Assembly (NCBI RefSeq): GCF_001824475.1
Contig: NZ_MHXN01000033.1
Location: 44,865-108,864 of the forward strand
Source of the DNA: Phenylobacterium sp. RIFCSPHIGHO2_01_FULL_69_31
GTDB lineage: Bacteria; Pseudomonadota; Alphaproteobacteria; Caulobacterales; Caulobacteraceae
Length of the DNA: 64,000 nucleotides
Direction: 5' to 3'
In this document: in pieces, positions 27,936 to 35,057 of the stretch
Layout of the letters: each line of letters opens with the position of its first letter
How positions within the stretch are numbered: the first letter of the stretch is position 1
Program-made: the position numbers and the translations under genes
The notes under the pieces: generated by a model
The model's input: the letters and a program-made list of their open reading frames with translations, nothing else
The model's database searches: none
Told to the model about the DNA's origin: nothing

Positions 27936-28669
27936 GCGGCAAGGTCCCGATGGCCCGGCTCGACCGCCTGCTGGCCAACCTAGGCTACGGCTCGCGCCGC
28001 GAAGTCGCAGCGCTGGTCGCCAAGGGCCAGATCGTCCTCGACGGCGCGGTCCTGAAGGACACCGGCGCAAAGGTGCCGATCGCCGCCGACCTGCCCCAGC
28101 GGATGACGATCGCCGGCAAGCCCGTCGATCCGCCCGCGCCGCTGACTCTCGTCATGCACAAGCCGCTGGGCGTGGTGTGCTCGCACCGGGAGGCCGGCCG
28201 CAGCGTCTACGAGCTGCTGCCTGCCCGCTGGCGCGCCCGGATGCCGGCGCTCTCCACCATCGGCCGCCTCGACAAGGAGACCTCCGGCCTCCTGCTGATC
28301 ACCGACGACGGCCCGTTCCTGCACCGGGTGATTTCGCCGAAGAGCCACGTGGCCAAGCGCTATGTCGCCACCCTCGACCGCCCGCTGGAGGGCGGGGAGG
28401 CCGAGGTCTTCGCCGCCGGGACCCTGATGCTGGAGGGCGAGACCGAGCCTCTGGCGCCCGCGATCCTGGAGCCTACCGGCCCGAACCGGGCCCGGCTGAC
28501 CATCACCGAGGGGCGATATCACCAGGTCCGCCGCATGTTCGCCGCGGTCGGCAACCACGTCACGGCCCTGCACCGCGACCGGATCGGCGGCCTGGACCTG
28601 CCGGCCGACCTGGCGCCCGGCGACTGGCGAATCCTGGGGTCAGAGGAGCAGGCGAGCCTGTTCGCTTAA
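27932..28669 (+). CDS. rsuA: 16S rRNA pseudouridine synthase RsuA
   Basis: Pseudouridine synthase of 245 residues. An N-terminal S4 RNA-binding domain (ARLDRLLANLGYGSRREVA) precedes the catalytic domain with HKPLGVVCSH, the active Asp in TIGRLDKETSGLLLITDDG and EGRYHQVRRMFAAVG. This matches RsuA, which makes pseudouridine 516 in 16S rRNA; RluB/RluE-type relatives act on 23S, so the target is inferred. It is coupled (ATGA) to the preceding methyltransferase. The stop codon is within TTAACG, beginning the AT-rich control region of the next gene. Confidence 0.88.
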   Translation: MSGKVPMARLDRLLANLGYGSRREVAALVAKGQIVLDGAVLKDTGAKVPIAADLPQRMTIAGKPVDPPAPLTLVMHKPLGVVCSHREAGRSVYELLPARWRARMPALSTIGRLDKETSGLLLITDDGPFLHRVISPKSHVAKRYVATLDRPLEGGEAEVFAAGTLMLEGETEPLAPAILEPTGPNRARLTITEGRYHQVRRMFAAVGNHVTALHRDRIGGLDLPADLAPGDWRILGSEEQASLFA

Positions 28670-28686
28670 CGAAGATTAACAACCGG

Positions 28687-28717
28687 AAAGCGCAAATCTG
28701 TTAAACTTCAGCGCTTT
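28687..28717. repeat. Inverted repeat AAAGCGC-N17-GCGCTTT
   Basis: Perfect seven-base arms in the AT-rich gap after rsuA. It may be a weak transcription end for the prfC operon or an operator. The T-run after it (TTTACTC) is too short for a good terminator. Confidence 0.4.
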
Positions 28718-28740
28718 ACTCGTGTGAAAAAGCGCCGTTG

Positions 28741-28773
28741 TTAACCATACATCGCAAGTTAATGACTTGTTAA
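28741..28773 (+). promoter_or_regulatory. CtrA box: TTAACCAT and TTAA-N7-TTAA
   Basis: A TTAACCAT motif at 28741-28748 and a perfect full CtrA box (TTAATGACTTGTTAA, TTAA-N7-TTAA) at 28759-28773, about 87 bases before the next start codon, in the most AT-rich stretch nearby. A further near-match, TTAA-N6-TTAA, is at 28666-28679. CtrA is the cell-cycle master regulator of Caulobacterales; this is the best site in the window. Confidence 0.75.
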
Positions 28774-28859
28774 AGCCCGCGGCTCCGGGTTTGCTGTGTT
28801 CCAGCAAAGCCTGTGAGGGACGTTCCAACGTGGGACGCGCAACAGGCCGGAGCGGGCCG

Positions 28860-30233
28860 ATGTTCGAGTTGGGTCGGGAACTCAAGCGCTTCTTCGCCAA
28901 TGATCGTGGCAAGGCGCCCAACGACGGGCTGACCGGTGGCGACTCGTCGCTGCTGGAGCTGCTGGATTCGCCGCTGCTAGCCCAGGAGGCCAAGGCCGCC
29001 GACATCGCCGCCGGCCGGATCAGCGCCAAGGACAAGCCGCGCCGCCGGCTGGAGGCCGCTATCGTCTGGCGTGAGGTGGCCCGCCGCACCGGCGACCCCG
29101 TGGCCCTGCGCAAGGCCGCCGCTGGCGCCGAGACCGCCGCCGCCGGCTTCGAAGGCGCTCACCGCCGCGACGGCTGGGCCCGCGCCCGCTGCGAGCAGGC
29201 CTTCTGCGCCCTGCTGGGCGCCGAGATCTTCGGCGATCCAGGCCTGAACGCCGCGGCGGAGGTCGCCTTCCGCGAGGCCCGCGGTTACGTGAAGGGCGGC
29301 CTGGCCGCCCCGCTGGCCGATGTGGGCCTGCTGGCCATCGAGGGCCGCCGCGAACTGGACCACATGGACGCCGCCGAGGCGCGCGCCTTCGCCCTCCGCT
29401 TCAACCCGCCGATCGCCGCCCTGGACGCCATCGCCAAGCGCGTCACCGCCGCCCGGGCCCTGGCCGCCGAGGCCCGCCTGATCCGCGCCGACCTGCTCTG
29501 CGGCTGGGGCGCCCGTCTGAAGGACGGCGACCTGCTCGATATGGCCGCCCGCGAGGCCGCCGCCGCCGGCGAGCGCCTGGACGCCGCCTACGAGCCGCTC
29601 ACGTGGGCGCGCTCCAAGATCGCCCACGGCCAGGCCCTGGCGCTGCGCGGCGAGGCGGTCGGCGACGTGGACGCCCTGGCCGCCGGCGCCGGCGCGCTCG
29701 CCCTGGCGCTCGACAGCCTGACCCGCGAACACAGCCCCCTCGACTGGGCGCGCACCCAGGTGGCCCTGGCCCAGGCGCTGCAGGCGCTGGGCGAGGCCTC
29801 GAACGACCCCCGGGCCTTCGAGCATGCGGTGGCCTGCTACGACCGCGCTGGCCTGGTGCTGAAGGAGACCCCGACCCTGCCGCTGCGCGGCGTGGCGGCC
29901 GGCGCGCGCGCCGTCTGCCTGGCCCGTAACGCCGAACTCACCGGCGATGCCGCCGTCCTCGACGCCGCCGAGGCGGCCATGAAGATCGAGCTCGCGGCCC
30001 TCTCGCCCCGCCGCGATCCGGTCGGCTGGGCCCTGGCCCAACTGCATCTGGCGCGGCTGTACGAAGCCCGCATGAGCATGACGGGCAAGGATCGCGGCGA
30101 GCGCGCAGCCGCCCTCATGGCCCTGGACGCGGCCCTCGACGTCTTCGCCGAGCACGGCCTGCGCTCGCTCAGCGTCGTCGCCAACGAAGCCATCGACCGC
30201 CTCCACGACCTGCACGAGCGGTCGCAGGGGTAG
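28860..30233 (+). CDS. Large Ala-rich TPR-like helical protein
   Basis: Protein of 457 residues of unknown function. After a leader (MFELGRELKRFF) it has repeated helix pairs of TPR character such as PLDWARTQVALAQALQALGE, PLTWARSKIAHGQALALRGE and AVCLARNAELTGDAAVLDAA. Such repeats serve as protein-binding scaffolds. No signal peptide or membrane segment is seen, so it is cytoplasmic. The ATG at 28860 is chosen; a GTG at 28830 with a gaggga box ten bases upstream is possible and would add ten residues. The perfect CtrA box upstream indicates cell-cycle control. Confidence 0.78.
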   Translation: MFELGRELKRFFANDRGKAPNDGLTGGDSSLLELLDSPLLAQEAKAADIAAGRISAKDKPRRRLEAAIVWREVARRTGDPVALRKAAAGAETAAAGFEGAHRRDGWARARCEQAFCALLGAEIFGDPGLNAAAEVAFREARGYVKGGLAAPLADVGLLAIEGRRELDHMDAAEARAFALRFNPPIAALDAIAKRVTAARALAAEARLIRADLLCGWGARLKDGDLLDMAAREAAAAGERLDAAYEPLTWARSKIAHGQALALRGEAVGDVDALAAGAGALALALDSLTREHSPLDWARTQVALAQALQALGEASNDPRAFEHAVACYDRAGLVLKETPTLPLRGVAAGARAVCLARNAELTGDAAVLDAAEAAMKIELAALSPRRDPVGWALAQLHLARLYEARMSMTGKDRGERAAALMALDAALDVFAEHGLRSLSVVANEAIDRLHDLHERSQG

Positions 30234-30284
30234 GCGCTTCCCCGCGCGTACCGAACCGCTTTAGGTTCAAGCGGGGGTGTTCTC

Positions 30285-31325
30285 ATGATCAAACTACAAC
30301 CGGTGGCCTTGGCTGCGGCCATGCTCGTCTCGTCGGCCGCTGACGCCCAGGATCGGGGCCCCGAGTGGGTCAAGCGCCCGTCCTTGATGGACCTGCAGTC
30401 CGTGTGGCCTGCCCGCGCCCTCAAGGAGGGCTACGGCGGCAAGGCCACGTTGTCCTGCACCGTTACGGTGCAAGGGGCGCTGCGTGCCTGCCAGGTTGTC
30501 GAAGAGACGCCGAAAGGCGGCGGGTTCGGCGGCGCGGCGCTGGCCCTGTCGCCGCAGTTCATGATGAAGCCGGCGCTCAAGGGCGGTGCGCCGATTGAGG
30601 CGACCGTGCGCATTCCCATCGCCTTTCCCACGCCCGACAAGGCCACCGGCTCGCGCCTGCGGCCCGTGACCGACACCGACTTCAGGGGCGAGAGGGTGTT
30701 CACCGACCTACCCTGGCGACAGGCGCCGTCCTATGCGGATGTCCTTGCGGCCTACCCAGCCAAAGCGCGGGCGGAGAAGGTGAGCGGCAGCGCGACCCTC
30801 GACTGCCGGGTCGACAAGGACGGCCGGGTATCCGCCTGCCGGCCGTTGCACGAATCCCCCGAGGGCTATGGCTTCGGCCCGGCCGCTCGGTCCCTGAGCC
30901 CTCTCTTCGCTACGCCGACGGACGACGGGAAGGGCGCCAGCGTTGCGGGCAGCCGCGTCCACCTTCGGGTCAGCTTCGCGGCCGAGACGCTGGACACCAC
31001 CTCTCCTGTGATCGGCAAGACGGACTGGCTGGCGTTTCCCGACATGGACGACTTCACGAGTGTCGTCTCGCCCGCGGCCCGCGCCGCGAAGGTCTACAAG
31101 GCCCGTGTCGTGATGCTCTGCAAAGTCGCTGAGCAGGGCGCGCTCCGAGCCTGCAAGGTGCAATCCGAGGACCCCGCAGGCCTAGGCTACGGCGCGTCGG
31201 CGGTCGCGCTGGCGCCGCGGTTCCGGGTTGCCGTGTGGACGCCGGAAGGCCTCCCCGTAATCGGGGGATCGGTGAGGGTTCCGCTGAGGTTCGATCTCGA
31301 AGAGGCCATGGCGGGCGCGCCGTAG
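30285..31325 (+). CDS. Secreted protein with three TonB_C-like repeats
   Basis: Exported protein of 346 residues: signal peptide MIKLQPVALAAAMLVSSAADA, then three copies of a TonB C-terminal-like unit (~35-115, ~145-230, ~250-335). Each has the pattern L-x-C-x-V-x-x-x-G-x-L/V-x-x-C followed by E-x-P-x-G-x-G-(F/Y)-G and AA..L.P.F, seen as LSCTVTVQGALRAC, LDCRVDKDGRVSAC and LCKVAEQGALRAC. The paired cysteines are probably bonded. There is no N-terminal membrane anchor or Pro-rich spacer, so it is not an energy-transducing TonB. Partner or ligand is unknown. Its paralogue lies just downstream. Confidence 0.78.
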   Translation: MIKLQPVALAAAMLVSSAADAQDRGPEWVKRPSLMDLQSVWPARALKEGYGGKATLSCTVTVQGALRACQVVEETPKGGGFGGAALALSPQFMMKPALKGGAPIEATVRIPIAFPTPDKATGSRLRPVTDTDFRGERVFTDLPWRQAPSYADVLAAYPAKARAEKVSGSATLDCRVDKDGRVSACRPLHESPEGYGFGPAARSLSPLFATPTDDGKGASVAGSRVHLRVSFAAETLDTTSPVIGKTDWLAFPDMDDFTSVVSPAARAAKVYKARVVMLCKVAEQGALRACKVQSEDPAGLGYGASAVALAPRFRVAVWTPEGLPVIGGSVRVPLRFDLEEAMAGAP

Positions 31326-31414
31326 CGCGGGCGTAACCGTTCGTCGCAAGGTTACGCGGGACGCCTTCTCAGGATTGTCCTGACGGCGCATCCTCGCGCG
31401 GAGGAGGAGCCGCC

Positions 31415-32080
31415 ATGTCCCGCACGATTGCGCCCGCTGTTTGCCTGATCGCCCTCTGGGCCGCCGCGCCTGCCGCCGCCCAGACGGTGTGGTCCGCCGC
31501 CCCGACCGCCGCCGAGATGGCGGCCGTCTATCCCGCCAAGGCCAAGGCCGACGGGGTCGGGGGCGCCGCCGAACTGATGTGCACCGCCGGCCGCGGCGGA
31601 GCGATGATGGCCTGCGACATCCTCGGCGAGACGCCCCGCGGCTATGGCTTCGGCTCCGCCGCCCGAAAGCTCGCCCAGCATTCGCTGAAGGCCAGCGGCG
31701 TGGCGAAGGACACCGAGGTGCGGATCCCCGTGACCTTCTCCCCCGACCTGGCCAAGGGCGGTGTCGTGACGGTGAAGACCCCGCAGTGGACGGCCCTGCC
31801 CAGCGTCACTGACATGCAGGCCGCCGTGCCGCACAAGGAGGGTGGCCCGAACAACATCCGCGTCACCCTGGTTTGCGATGTGCAGGCCGGCGGCTCGCTC
31901 AGCGGCTGCGCGGTCGATCGCGAGGAGCCGGCGGGGCAGGGCTTCGGGCCTGCCGTCCTGGCCCTGGCGCCGAAGTTCCAGGTGGGACTCATGAGCGCCG
32001 AGGGCATGCCCACGGTGGGCGCCAAGGTCCGCGTGCCGGTCCGCTTCGACCTCAAGCCCGTGCAGCAGGCCGCCAAGTAG
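31415..32080 (+). CDS. Secreted protein with two TonB_C-like repeats
   Basis: Paralogue of the upstream protein, 221 residues. Signal peptide (VCLIALWAAAPAAA) then two TonB_C-like units (~25-110 and ~125-215) with the same cysteine and glycine pattern: LMCTAGRGGAMMAC and LVCDVQAGGSLSGC, each followed by a G-x-G-F-G loop. A local duplication is likely. The gap between the genes (89 bases) allows either one operon or two promoters. It ends directly against the convergent ABC permease gene. Role unknown; a periplasmic binding function is a guess. Confidence 0.76.
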   Translation: MSRTIAPAVCLIALWAAAPAAAQTVWSAAPTAAEMAAVYPAKAKADGVGGAAELMCTAGRGGAMMACDILGETPRGYGFGSAARKLAQHSLKASGVAKDTEVRIPVTFSPDLAKGGVVTVKTPQWTALPSVTDMQAAVPHKEGGPNNIRVTLVCDVQAGGSLSGCAVDREEPAGQGFGPAVLALAPKFQVGLMSAEGMPTVGAKVRVPVRFDLKPVQQAAK

Positions 32081-32836
32081 CTAGCGGCCGCGCCACCATT
32101 TGAGGCCGACCCGCTCCACGGCCTCCAACAGCGCGTGCAGGGCGACGCCCATGGCGCCCAGCACCACCAGGGCGGCGATCATCCGCGCGGTCTGCAGCTT
32201 GTTGCCGGCGTCGAGCATTTGCCAGGCCAGGCCCTGCACCTTGCCCGAGCCGGCGCCGAACTCGGCCACCACGGCGCCGATCAGGGCCAGCCCTGCGCCC
32301 ACCTTGTGGCCTTCCAGCAGGAAGGGCACGGCCGACGGCAGTCGCAGCCGCGTCACCCGCTGCCAGCGACCCGCGCCATAGAGGGTGAACAGCCGCTCGA
32401 GGTCCGGGTCGGCCGACCGCAGGCCCGCCGTTGCGCCCGAGAAGATCGGGAAGAACGCCACCAGCACCGCCAGGGCGACCAGGGCGCGCCCCGGATGGTC
32501 CAGGCCGGCCCAGATCAGCAGCAGCGGCGCGATCGCCACCACCGGCGTCACCTGCACCACTGAGGCCAGAGGCCGGATGGCGCGGTCCAGCAGCGGACTG
32601 AGCGCCGTGAGGATCGCCAGCGCCTGGGCGATGAGGCTCGCAATCACCAGCGCGATGACCGCGGTGGACAGCGTGTGCCCCGCCGCCGCGACCAGCGTCG
32701 GCAGGTGCCGCCAGAGCGCCACGGCGACGGCCGAGGGCGCGGGCAGGAAGTAGGCGGGCACGTCCAGCGCCCGGCAGGCGATCTCCCAGGCGGCGAGGAG
32801 AAGCGCCGCGAGGACGACGGGCGCCAGGCGGCTCAT
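32081..32836 (-). CDS. ABC transporter permease (SsuC/TauC type)
   Basis: Permease of 251 residues with six hydrophobic segments, of the BPD_transp_1 family. The EAA loop is VFFP-IFSGATAGLRSADPDLERL (here FFPIFSGATAGLRSADPDLE), with the G in ATAGLR, and the pattern matches SsuC, TauC and ThiX-like permeases. It overlaps the ATPase gene by four bases (ATGA). Together with the ATPase and lipoprotein it forms a complete NMT1/THI5-type importer. The ATG at 32836 is chosen; the open frame continues upstream in shadow. Confidence 0.87.
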   Translation of the reverse strand: MSRLAPVVLAALLLAAWEIACRALDVPAYFLPAPSAVAVALWRHLPTLVAAAGHTLSTAVIALVIASLIAQALAILTALSPLLDRAIRPLASVVQVTPVVAIAPLLLIWAGLDHPGRALVALAVLVAFFPIFSGATAGLRSADPDLERLFTLYGAGRWQRVTRLRLPSAVPFLLEGHKVGAGLALIGAVVAEFGAGSGKVQGLAWQMLDAGNKLQTARMIAALVVLGAMGVALHALLEAVERVGLKWWRGR

Positions 32837-33570
32837 GCGGCGATCCCCTCGGCCAGGGCGGCGGACACCGCTTCGGACGTGGCGCGGAAGTCCGCCTCGG
32901 CGCGGAAGTGCGGCGGACGCGGAATGGGGCCCGCCACCGCGAAGTCGGCGGCGATGCGGCCGGGCCCTCGGGTCAGAACCACGACGCGCGAGGCCATGTA
33001 GACGGCCTCCTCGACGTTGTGGGTGACGAAGACGATGGCCGGCTTCGAGGCCGCCCATAGCGACAGCACGTCGTCGGCGAGGGCGCGGCGGGTGATCTCG
33101 TCCAGCGCCGCGAACGGCTCGTCCAGCAGCAGGAGCCGCGGTTCGGTGACCAGGGCGCGCGCAAGCGACACGCGCATGGCCATGCCGCCGGAGAGCTGCA
33201 CAGGCCGCTTCGCCTCGGCGCCGCTGAGGCCCACCCGAGCTAGCGCCGCCGCAGCGCGCTCGTGCGCCTCGGCCTTCGCCACGCCGGCCAGCTCCAGCGG
33301 CAATGCGACATTAGCCTGGGCGGACAGCCATGGCGCCAGGGTCGGCGCCTGGAAGACCACGGCGGTCTCGCCCCGCCCCGTCATTCGGGCGATGGCGCCC
33401 CGGGTCGGCGCCTCCAGCCCGGCGAGCAGGCGCAGCGCCGTGGACTTCCCACATCCGGAGGGTCCCACCAGCGCCACCGTCTCCCCCGCCGCCACGCCGA
33501 GGGTTAGCGGCCCCAGCGCTCGGCCGCGGTCGTAGTCGACCTCGACGTCCGTCAGCTGAACGATGCTCAC
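32833..33570 (-). CDS. ABC transporter ATP-binding protein (SsuB/TauB type)
   Basis: ATPase of 245 residues. Walker A GPSGCGKST, Q-loop VVFQAP, signature LSGGMAMRVSLARAL, Walker B LLLLDEPFAALD and H-loop VTHNVEEAV are all present, matching the nitrate/sulfonate/taurine subfamily. A GTG start at 33570 overlaps the stop of the binding-protein gene (GTGA), so the frame is fixed by coupling. The open frame continues much further upstream but that part is out of context. Substrate follows from the binding protein, below. Confidence 0.88.
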   Translation of the reverse strand: MSIVQLTDVEVDYDRGRALGPLTLGVAAGETVALVGPSGCGKSTALRLLAGLEAPTRGAIARMTGRGETAVVFQAPTLAPWLSAQANVALPLELAGVAKAEAHERAAAALARVGLSGAEAKRPVQLSGGMAMRVSLARALVTEPRLLLLDEPFAALDEITRRALADDVLSLWAASKPAIVFVTHNVEEAVYMASRVVVLTRGPGRIAADFAVAGPIPRPPHFRAEADFRATSEAVSAALAEGIAA

Positions 33571-34559
33571 TGGGGGACGAACTGCAGGGTGTAGGCGCGC
33601 CGGTAATCGAGGGTCTTGGGATAGACACCCTGGGCGGCGGCGACGTCGTAGAAGGCCTTCCAGCGCGCGTCGGTCATGGCCCCCACGGGCGCGCCCTGGT
33701 CGCCGCTGACGATGCCGTAGCTCCTCATCTTCTCGCGCGCCTGGTCGAGGACGTCCTGGGTCATCTCCGGATTGTCCTTCCGGATCAGCGCGTCGGCGGC
33801 CGAGGGGTCGCCGGTCAGGTAATCGGTCCAGCCTTTTGCGCTGGCTTCGACGAAGGCCTTCACCGCCGCCGGGTTCTTCGCGATCAGGCCGTCCGTGGCC
33901 AGCACCATGGTGGCGTAGCCGGGATAGCCTTCGTCGGCGAGCAGGAAGACCTTGGGCTTCAGGCCGGCCTGCTTCTCGATCACGTAGGGCTCGCTGGTCA
34001 CATAGCCCTGCTGGGCCGCGCGCTTGTCGGCCAGGAAGGGCGCCGGGTTGAAGGTGTACTTGCGCACCTGGTCGTCGGTGAAGCCGTACTTGGCCTTGAG
34101 CCAGACCCAGAAGGCGGTGACCGAGGCGTCGGACAGCAGGATCGGACGACCCTTCAAGTCTGCGATCCTGTCCACGCCCGTGCCGGGATGGGCAATCAGG
34201 ACCTGGGGGTCCTTCTGCATGAAGGCGGCGACGGCCTTCACCGGCACGCCCTCCTGGGCCAGGTTCATGACGATGAAGCTGTTCGAGCCCATGCCCAGCT
34301 CGACGGCGTTCGAGGCCAGGAGCTGCGGGACGTTCACGCCGGGCCCGCCCTGGACGATCTCCACCTTCAGGCCGCGCTTCGCATACTCGCCGGACGCCAG
34401 CGCCTGGTAAAAGCCGCCGTGCTCGGCCTGGGCCCGCCAGTCGGTGGCGAAGCGCAGCGTCACCGGCGCGTCCGCGGCGGGAGCCTTGGCGGCCTCTTTC
34501 GGCGAACAGGCGGCCAGCAGGGCGGCGGCCGCCAGGACCAGGGTGCGCAACGCTTTCAT
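33567..34559 (-). CDS. NMT1/THI5-type substrate-binding lipoprotein
   Basis: Lipoprotein of 330 residues. Lipobox LLAACSP puts the lipidated Cys at position 18 of MKALRTLVLAAAALLAACSP. The mature part matches the NMT1/THI5-like fold: RFATDWRAQAEHGGFYQAL, KVEIVQGGPGVNV and QKDPQVLIAHPGTGVDR. Members bind sulfonates, pyrimidine precursors of thiamine or other small organics. No thi-box riboswitch is seen upstream, and no sulfonate or thiamine gene is next to it, so the ligand is open. First gene of a three-gene operon with overlapping starts. Confidence 0.84.
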   Translation of the reverse strand: MKALRTLVLAAAALLAACSPKEAAKAPAADAPVTLRFATDWRAQAEHGGFYQALASGEYAKRGLKVEIVQGGPGVNVPQLLASNAVELGMGSNSFIVMNLAQEGVPVKAVAAFMQKDPQVLIAHPGTGVDRIADLKGRPILLSDASVTAFWVWLKAKYGFTDDQVRKYTFNPAPFLADKRAAQQGYVTSEPYVIEKQAGLKPKVFLLADEGYPGYATMVLATDGLIAKNPAAVKAFVEASAKGWTDYLTGDPSAADALIRKDNPEMTQDVLDQAREKMRSYGIVSGDQGAPVGAMTDARWKAFYDVAAAQGVYPKTLDYRRAYTLQFVPQ

Positions 34560-34719
34560 GGAAACCCTCGACGTGAAGCGCCGCGAAGGTAGGGCCATCC
34601 TCCCCCGGCGCGCAACGCGCGGCACGGAGGCGTACCGCACATAGCAAGAGGGCGGCGTCCCGGTCGCCCGGAGCGTCGCCCTCTCATACAGATCCGTTGG
34701 GGGATCTGCGCCTTCCAGG

Positions 34720-34815
34720 CCAACCGTCGGTTCTGTCGCGGGTCGCCCCGTTTCGTCTTCGACCGCCGATGACCAACCGTCCGGTTCGATCCCGGGTCGC
34801 CCCGGTTTCTCGCCT
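34720..34815. repeat. Imperfect direct repeat, period about 53 bases
   Basis: Two copies of roughly CCAACCGTCSGTTC...GGGTCGCCCCGTTT, at 34720-34758 and 34773-34815. The copies agree at most positions but differ by small indels. Both read CAACCGTC, then a GGTTC core and CGGGTCGCCCCG. A tRNA was considered for the second copy and rejected. Confidence 0.5.
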
Positions 34816-34966
34816 TGGACCAGCCACTCCGCCCGCCTGGTTTTCGGGTCCGCCGTTGCCGGCCTTTCCGTCCGCCCGCGCCGCAGTTCCTGTCGGCAAG
34901 AGGACGGTGCGCCTGAAGCTTTTATGACGCAAGCGGGCCAACAACGCCGCGGGCTGCGGGGCTGTC

Positions 34967-35018
34967 AAAAAGCTGTGGCGGAATGGTTGATAAGTCTTAA
35001 CGCGGTGCGCAATTCCGC
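34967..35018 (-). terminator. Possible terminator for the ABC-F gene
   Basis: On the minus strand, arms GCGGAAT/ATTCCGC bracket a 27-base loop and are followed by CACAGCTTTTTG. It stands 40 bases past the ABC-F stop codon. The loop is long, so this is a weak call. Confidence 0.35.
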
Positions 35019-35057
35019 TGGAGAATCAGGCATCGAAAGCTGTGCACAGGAAAGCGT

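Larger units (their letters stand above)
34560..35057. other. 498-bp gene-free interval between ABC-F and ABC operon
   Basis: No convincing gene. Frames of up to ~94 codons exist on both strands, but they are Arg/Gly/Pro-rich and repetitive. The stretch holds an imperfect direct repeat (34720-34815), a hairpin CAGATCC-gttggg-GGATCTG at 34689-34708, and an imperfect GC hairpin at 34651-34682. No start signals were found. The right end may carry the end of the ABC-F transcript. Confidence 0.6.

Noticed and set aside
34560..34700. TPP riboswitch before the NMT1/THI5-type operon
   Set aside because: I looked for the conserved CUGAGA and ACCUGA elements on the minus strand and did not find them.
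34773..34815. tRNA-like T-arm (TCCGG-TTCGATC-CCGGG)
   Set aside because: No matching acceptor stem, D arm or anticodon arm lies upstream and there is no CCA. The match comes from the direct repeat.
34684..34968. 94-codon minus-strand frame with a repeated Gly-Ala-Thr-Arg-Asp-Arg-Thr peptide
   Set aside because: The repeat follows from the DNA repeat. No ribosome binding site, and the composition is unlike a real protein here.
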